DNA of 7,004 bases from Oscillospiraceae bacterium (GTDB taxonomy: Bacteria; Bacillota; Clostridia; Oscillospirales; Ruminococcaceae), in the NCBI GenBank assembly GCA_029098085.1, contig JAQXNQ010000343.1, positions 1 through 7,004 on the forward strand, given 5' to 3'. The position numbers were made by a program, and so were the translations under genes. Shown here piece after piece: positions 5,472 to 7,004 of the stretch. The notes below the pieces were generated by a model, which saw nothing but the letters and a program-made list of their open reading frames with translations, was not told the DNA's origin and did not search any database. Every line of letters starts with the position of its first letter. The first letter of the stretch is position 1.

Positions 5472-6395
5472 TCAGCGCCCCATCATCCGCAGATATTCCA
5501 GCGCGGTCATGGCCGCAACGGCGCCGTCTCCTGCGGCGGTGGAAAGCTGGCGCACTTTTTTGGAGCGGCAGTCTCCGGCTGTGAAAATACCGGGGTGGCT
5601 GGTGCGGCAGTTTTCGCCCGCCTGAATGTAGCCTTCCTCGTTCAGCCGGACCAGATCGGCAAAGGGCGCGTTCTGCGGCATCTGTCCGATGGCCACGAAG
5701 AGCCCGTCCAGGGGCAGGGCCTTTTCCTCGCCGGTCTTCAGATCCTTCACAATCGCGCCGCACAGCCTGCCGTCTCCCAAAAGACGCATCACCACGCTGG
5801 AGCGCAGCACCGTGATGTTGGGCCGGGCCTCGACCAGCTCCAGGGTTTTCTGCTCGCCCCGGAAGGTATCCCGGCGGTGGATCAGGTACACCTGCCGGCA
5901 GAGGCCGCTCAGCACCAGCGCATCCTCCAGCGCAGTATTTCCCCCGCCCACAACGGCGGCGGTTTTGTCCCGGTAAAAGGCGCCGTCGCAGGCGGCGCAG
6001 TAGGAAACGCCCCGTCCGGTGAGGGCTTCCTCCCCCGGCAGCTCCAGCGGACGGTTTTTGGCGCCGGTGGCCAGAATAACCGCTCCGGCCCGGATGGCTC
6101 CGTCCGCAGTCAGTACCAGAAAGCCGTCCTCTGCTTCCTGCAGGCCGGTCACCTGCCGGAAATCAAATTCCGCACCCACGGAGGACGCCTGCTCAAAGAG
6201 GGCGGAGGCAAAGTCCGCTCCTGAAACGGAGCGGATACCGGGATAGTTTTCCACCTCGGCGGCGTTGATAATCTGTCCGCCGCAGATCAGCTGCTCCAGC
6301 ACCAGCACCTTTTTGCCGGCCCGGGCGCCGTAAATGGCGGCGGTCATGCCGGCTGTGCCGCCGCCGACAATGACCAGATCAAACTGCTTGTCCAT
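5472..6395 (-). CDS. trxB: Thioredoxin-disulfide reductase (NADPH, FAD)
   Basis: This 307-residue flavoprotein reduces thioredoxin with NADPH. Visible motifs are the FAD-binding VIVGGGTAGM (about 8-17, with Thr where Pro is more common), the redox-active pair in YCAACDGAF (Cys133 and Cys136), the NADPH-binding VVGGGNTALEDA (148-159) with HRRDTFRG (173-180), which favours NADPH, and the C-terminal FAD-contact FTAGDCRSKKVRQLSTAAGDGAVAA. Length and order match low-molecular-weight bacterial thioredoxin reductases. It directly follows trxA, so enzyme and substrate are co-expressed. Two starts are possible. ATG 6395, preferred here, has GAGGGAG (6405-6399) just upstream and gives the usual MDKQFDLVIVGGG N-terminus. 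ATG 6407 adds four residues and overlaps the trxA stop as ATGA, but has a poor ribosome binding site. Overlap coupling may still aid translation. Confidence 0.95.
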   Translation of the reverse strand: MDKQFDLVIVGGGTAGMTAAIYGARAGKKVLVLEQLICGGQIINAAEVENYPGIRSVSGADFASALFEQASSVGAEFDFRQVTGLQEAEDGFLVLTADGAIRAGAVILATGAKNRPLELPGEEALTGRGVSYCAACDGAFYRDKTAAVVGGGNTALEDALVLSGLCRQVYLIHRRDTFRGEQKTLELVEARPNITVLRSSVVMRLLGDGRLCGAIVKDLKTGEEKALPLDGLFVAIGQMPQNAPFADLVRLNEEGYIQAGENCRTSHPGIFTAGDCRSKKVRQLSTAAGDGAVAAMTALEYLRMMGR

Positions 6396-6403
6396 AGGCT
6401 CCC

Positions 6404-6721
6404 TCATCCGCTGATCATGCTGACGATGGCAGCCTTGGGACGGACGCCGACCATCTGGTTGTCAATCTCTCCGTCCCGGAAAAGGATCAGCGTGGGAATG
6501 GATTCCACCCCGTAGGCAGCCGCCAGATCCGGTTCCTCGTCCACGTTGACCTTGCAGACCTTGACGCCGTCCACTTCTTCGGCAATCTGATCCACAACGG
6601 GAGAAAGCATTTTGCAGGGGCCGCACCAGCTGGCCCAGAAATCCACCAGAACGGGCAGGCCCTTGGGTGCGTTCAGTACTTCGTCGCGAAAATTCAGAGT
6701 TGTAACGGTGACAACGCTCAT
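6404..6721 (-). CDS. trxA: Thioredoxin
   Basis: This 105-residue cytoplasmic protein has a standard thioredoxin fold. The active site is WCGPC (residues 32-36, Cys33 and Cys36), preceded by VDFWAS with the buried Asp27. The cis-proline lies in SIPTLILF (Pro76), followed by the GxxxxxxVGxRP-type tail. It reduces disulfides in client proteins such as ribonucleotide reductase and peroxiredoxins, and is recharged by the reductase encoded immediately downstream. AAGGAGGT (6734-6727) lies 5 bp before ATG 6721. The leader of about 59 nt holds a small TCCGG/CCGGA hairpin (6740-6756) just upstream of the ribosome binding site. An additional Cys56 outside the active site is seen. Expression should come from the promoter at 6787-6815, which overlaps that of the divergent gene. 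Confidence 0.97.
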   Translation of the reverse strand: MSVVTVTTLNFRDEVLNAPKGLPVLVDFWASWCGPCKMLSPVVDQIAEEVDGVKVCKVNVDEEPDLAAAYGVESIPTLILFRDGEIDNQMVGVRPKAAIVSMISG

Positions 6722-6770
6722 GTTTTACCTCCTTGATTTTCCGGAAAAGAACCGGAGCTGTGAACTTTCA

Positions 6771-6799
6771 TTGAGTTTCTGCTTCTATTATAGTATAAT
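6771..6799 (+). promoter_or_regulatory. Promoter of the right-hand divergent gene
   Basis: TTGAGT (6771-6776) and TATAAT (6794-6799) are separated by exactly 17 bp on the plus strand. The -10 is perfect and the -35 matches 4 of 6. Transcription would start near 6806, giving a leader of about 96 nt to ATG 6902. The element overlaps the trxA promoter almost completely. Confidence 0.7.
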
Positions 6800-6815
6800 A
6801 AGGGTAATTTGTCGA
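6787..6815 (-). promoter_or_regulatory. trxA: Promoter of the trxA-trxB operon
   Basis: On the minus strand TCGACA (6815-6810) and TATAAT (6792-6787) are separated by 17 bp. The -10 is perfect and the -35 matches 5 of 6. Start near 6780. The -10 boxes of this and the opposing promoter sit side by side in the perfect palindrome TATTATA-G-TATAATA (6786-6800). Confidence 0.85.
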
Positions 6816-6845
6816 TACTGTTTGGAATGAATCAAAGAATTTTCG

Positions 6846-6897
6846 CCTCCTTTTTCAGGATGTGCGGAGGATGGCGTTTTATACAGCGCACAGGAGG
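6846..6897 (+). promoter_or_regulatory. Leader region with alternative pairing over the ribosome binding site
   Basis: CCTCCT (6846-6851) is the exact complement of the ribosome binding site AGGAGG (6892-6897) of the next gene. Its first five bases are also complementary to GGAGG at 6866-6870. The two pairings exclude each other, so the leader could fold with the ribosome binding site either free or covered. Such short complementarity can be accidental. Confidence 0.3.
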
Positions 6898-6901
6898 GAC
6901 G

Positions 6902-7004
6902 ATGAAAAGGGCGGTTCGGAGGAATTGGATTTTATACGCGGCGGTGATAGTGTTCAGTGCCGTCTTTCTTGTGGGAGGCTGGACATACACCACAGCGGGC
7001 AAAC
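6902..7004 (+). CDS. Membrane-anchored or secreted protein, N-terminus only
   Basis: The window ends after 34 codons. The visible N-terminus is MKRAVRRN followed by a single hydrophobic stretch WILYAAVIVFSAVFLVGG (about 9-26) and WTYTTAGK. The positively charged start and one hydrophobic helix indicate a signal anchor or signal peptide of a protein exposed outside the membrane. There is too little to assign a family; class B sortases, penicillin-binding proteins and many other extracytoplasmic proteins begin like this. The start at 6902 is chosen because AGGAGGG (6892-6898) lies 3 bp upstream, slightly close but strong. An in-frame ATG at 6860 would add 14 residues without a good ribosome binding site. 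The gene is divergent from trxA and shares its control region. Confidence 0.75.
   Translation, partial: MKRAVRRNWILYAAVIVFSAVFLVGGWTYTTAGK

Noticed and set aside
5265..6224. Plus-strand open frame of 319 codons over the TPP leader and trxB
   Set aside because: It lies opposite a clear riboswitch and thioredoxin reductase. No family resemblance or plausible ribosome binding site.
6871..7004. Plus-strand frame starting at ATG 6871 directly after GGAGG and open to the window end
   Set aside because: The ribosome binding site has no spacing to the ATG and the product is hydrophilic without pattern. The overlapping frame from 6902 has a proper site and a clear membrane segment.
1..7004. CRISPR array, tRNA/rRNA, insertion sequence, phage or defence system
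   Set aside because: No regularly spaced repeats, transposase or integrase motifs, tRNA-like folds or known defence domains were seen in any gene or gap.

Overview
This 7 kb window looks like chromosomal DNA of a GC-rich, anaerobic Bacillota (Clostridia- or Erysipelotrichia-like) bacterium. The grounds are very strong AGGAGG-type ribosome binding sites, sigma-A promoters with 17-bp spacers, short intergenic regions with intrinsic terminators, an ECF-type vitamin uptake component behind a TPP riboswitch, a large FtsX/MacB-type ABC permease, and a MATE pump of the kind common in gut Firmicutes. The species cannot be named from sequence alone.

Layout. Positions 1-1032 (+) are the 3' end of an ABC transporter permease, closed by a strong intrinsic terminator. 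Positions 1228-2274 (+) encode an XRE-type helix-turn-helix regulator with a TPR-like C-terminal part, behind a near-consensus promoter. A bidirectional terminator hairpin separates it from the convergent MATE efflux gene (2332-3663, -). Upstream of the MATE gene is a sugar phosphate isomerase/epimerase-like gene (3785-4510, -) with its own promoter and a cre/LacI-type operator just downstream of the -10. Further upstream is thiW (4716-5231, -), the substrate-binding (S) component of an ECF thiamine-precursor transporter. It is preceded by a promoter, a TPP riboswitch aptamer and an intrinsic terminator. Next come trxB and trxA (5472-6395 and 6404-6721, -), a thioredoxin reductase/thioredoxin operon. 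At the right edge, a membrane or secreted protein (6902 to the end, +) starts on the other strand. Its promoter overlaps the trxA promoter through a shared palindromic -10 region.

How the parts work together. The trxA-trxB pair is a complete NADPH-dependent disulfide-reducing module. thiW is a stand-alone S component that would need ECF ATPase and T subunits from elsewhere, and TPP would shut off its transcription. The isomerase gene carries the signature of sugar-responsive control. The remaining genes are ordinary transport and regulatory functions with no obvious pathway link.

Nothing here is a clear undescribed multigene system. The most interesting signals are in the non-coding DNA. (1) An intrinsic terminator lies directly against the MATE ribosome binding site, with a competing GNRA-loop hairpin, which suggests attenuation control. 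(2) The trxA promoter and the divergent promoter are fully overlapping and share a symmetric -10 region. (3) The leader of the last gene can pair its own Shine-Dalgarno sequence in a mutually exclusive way. (4) A catabolite-type operator sits in the isomerase promoter.
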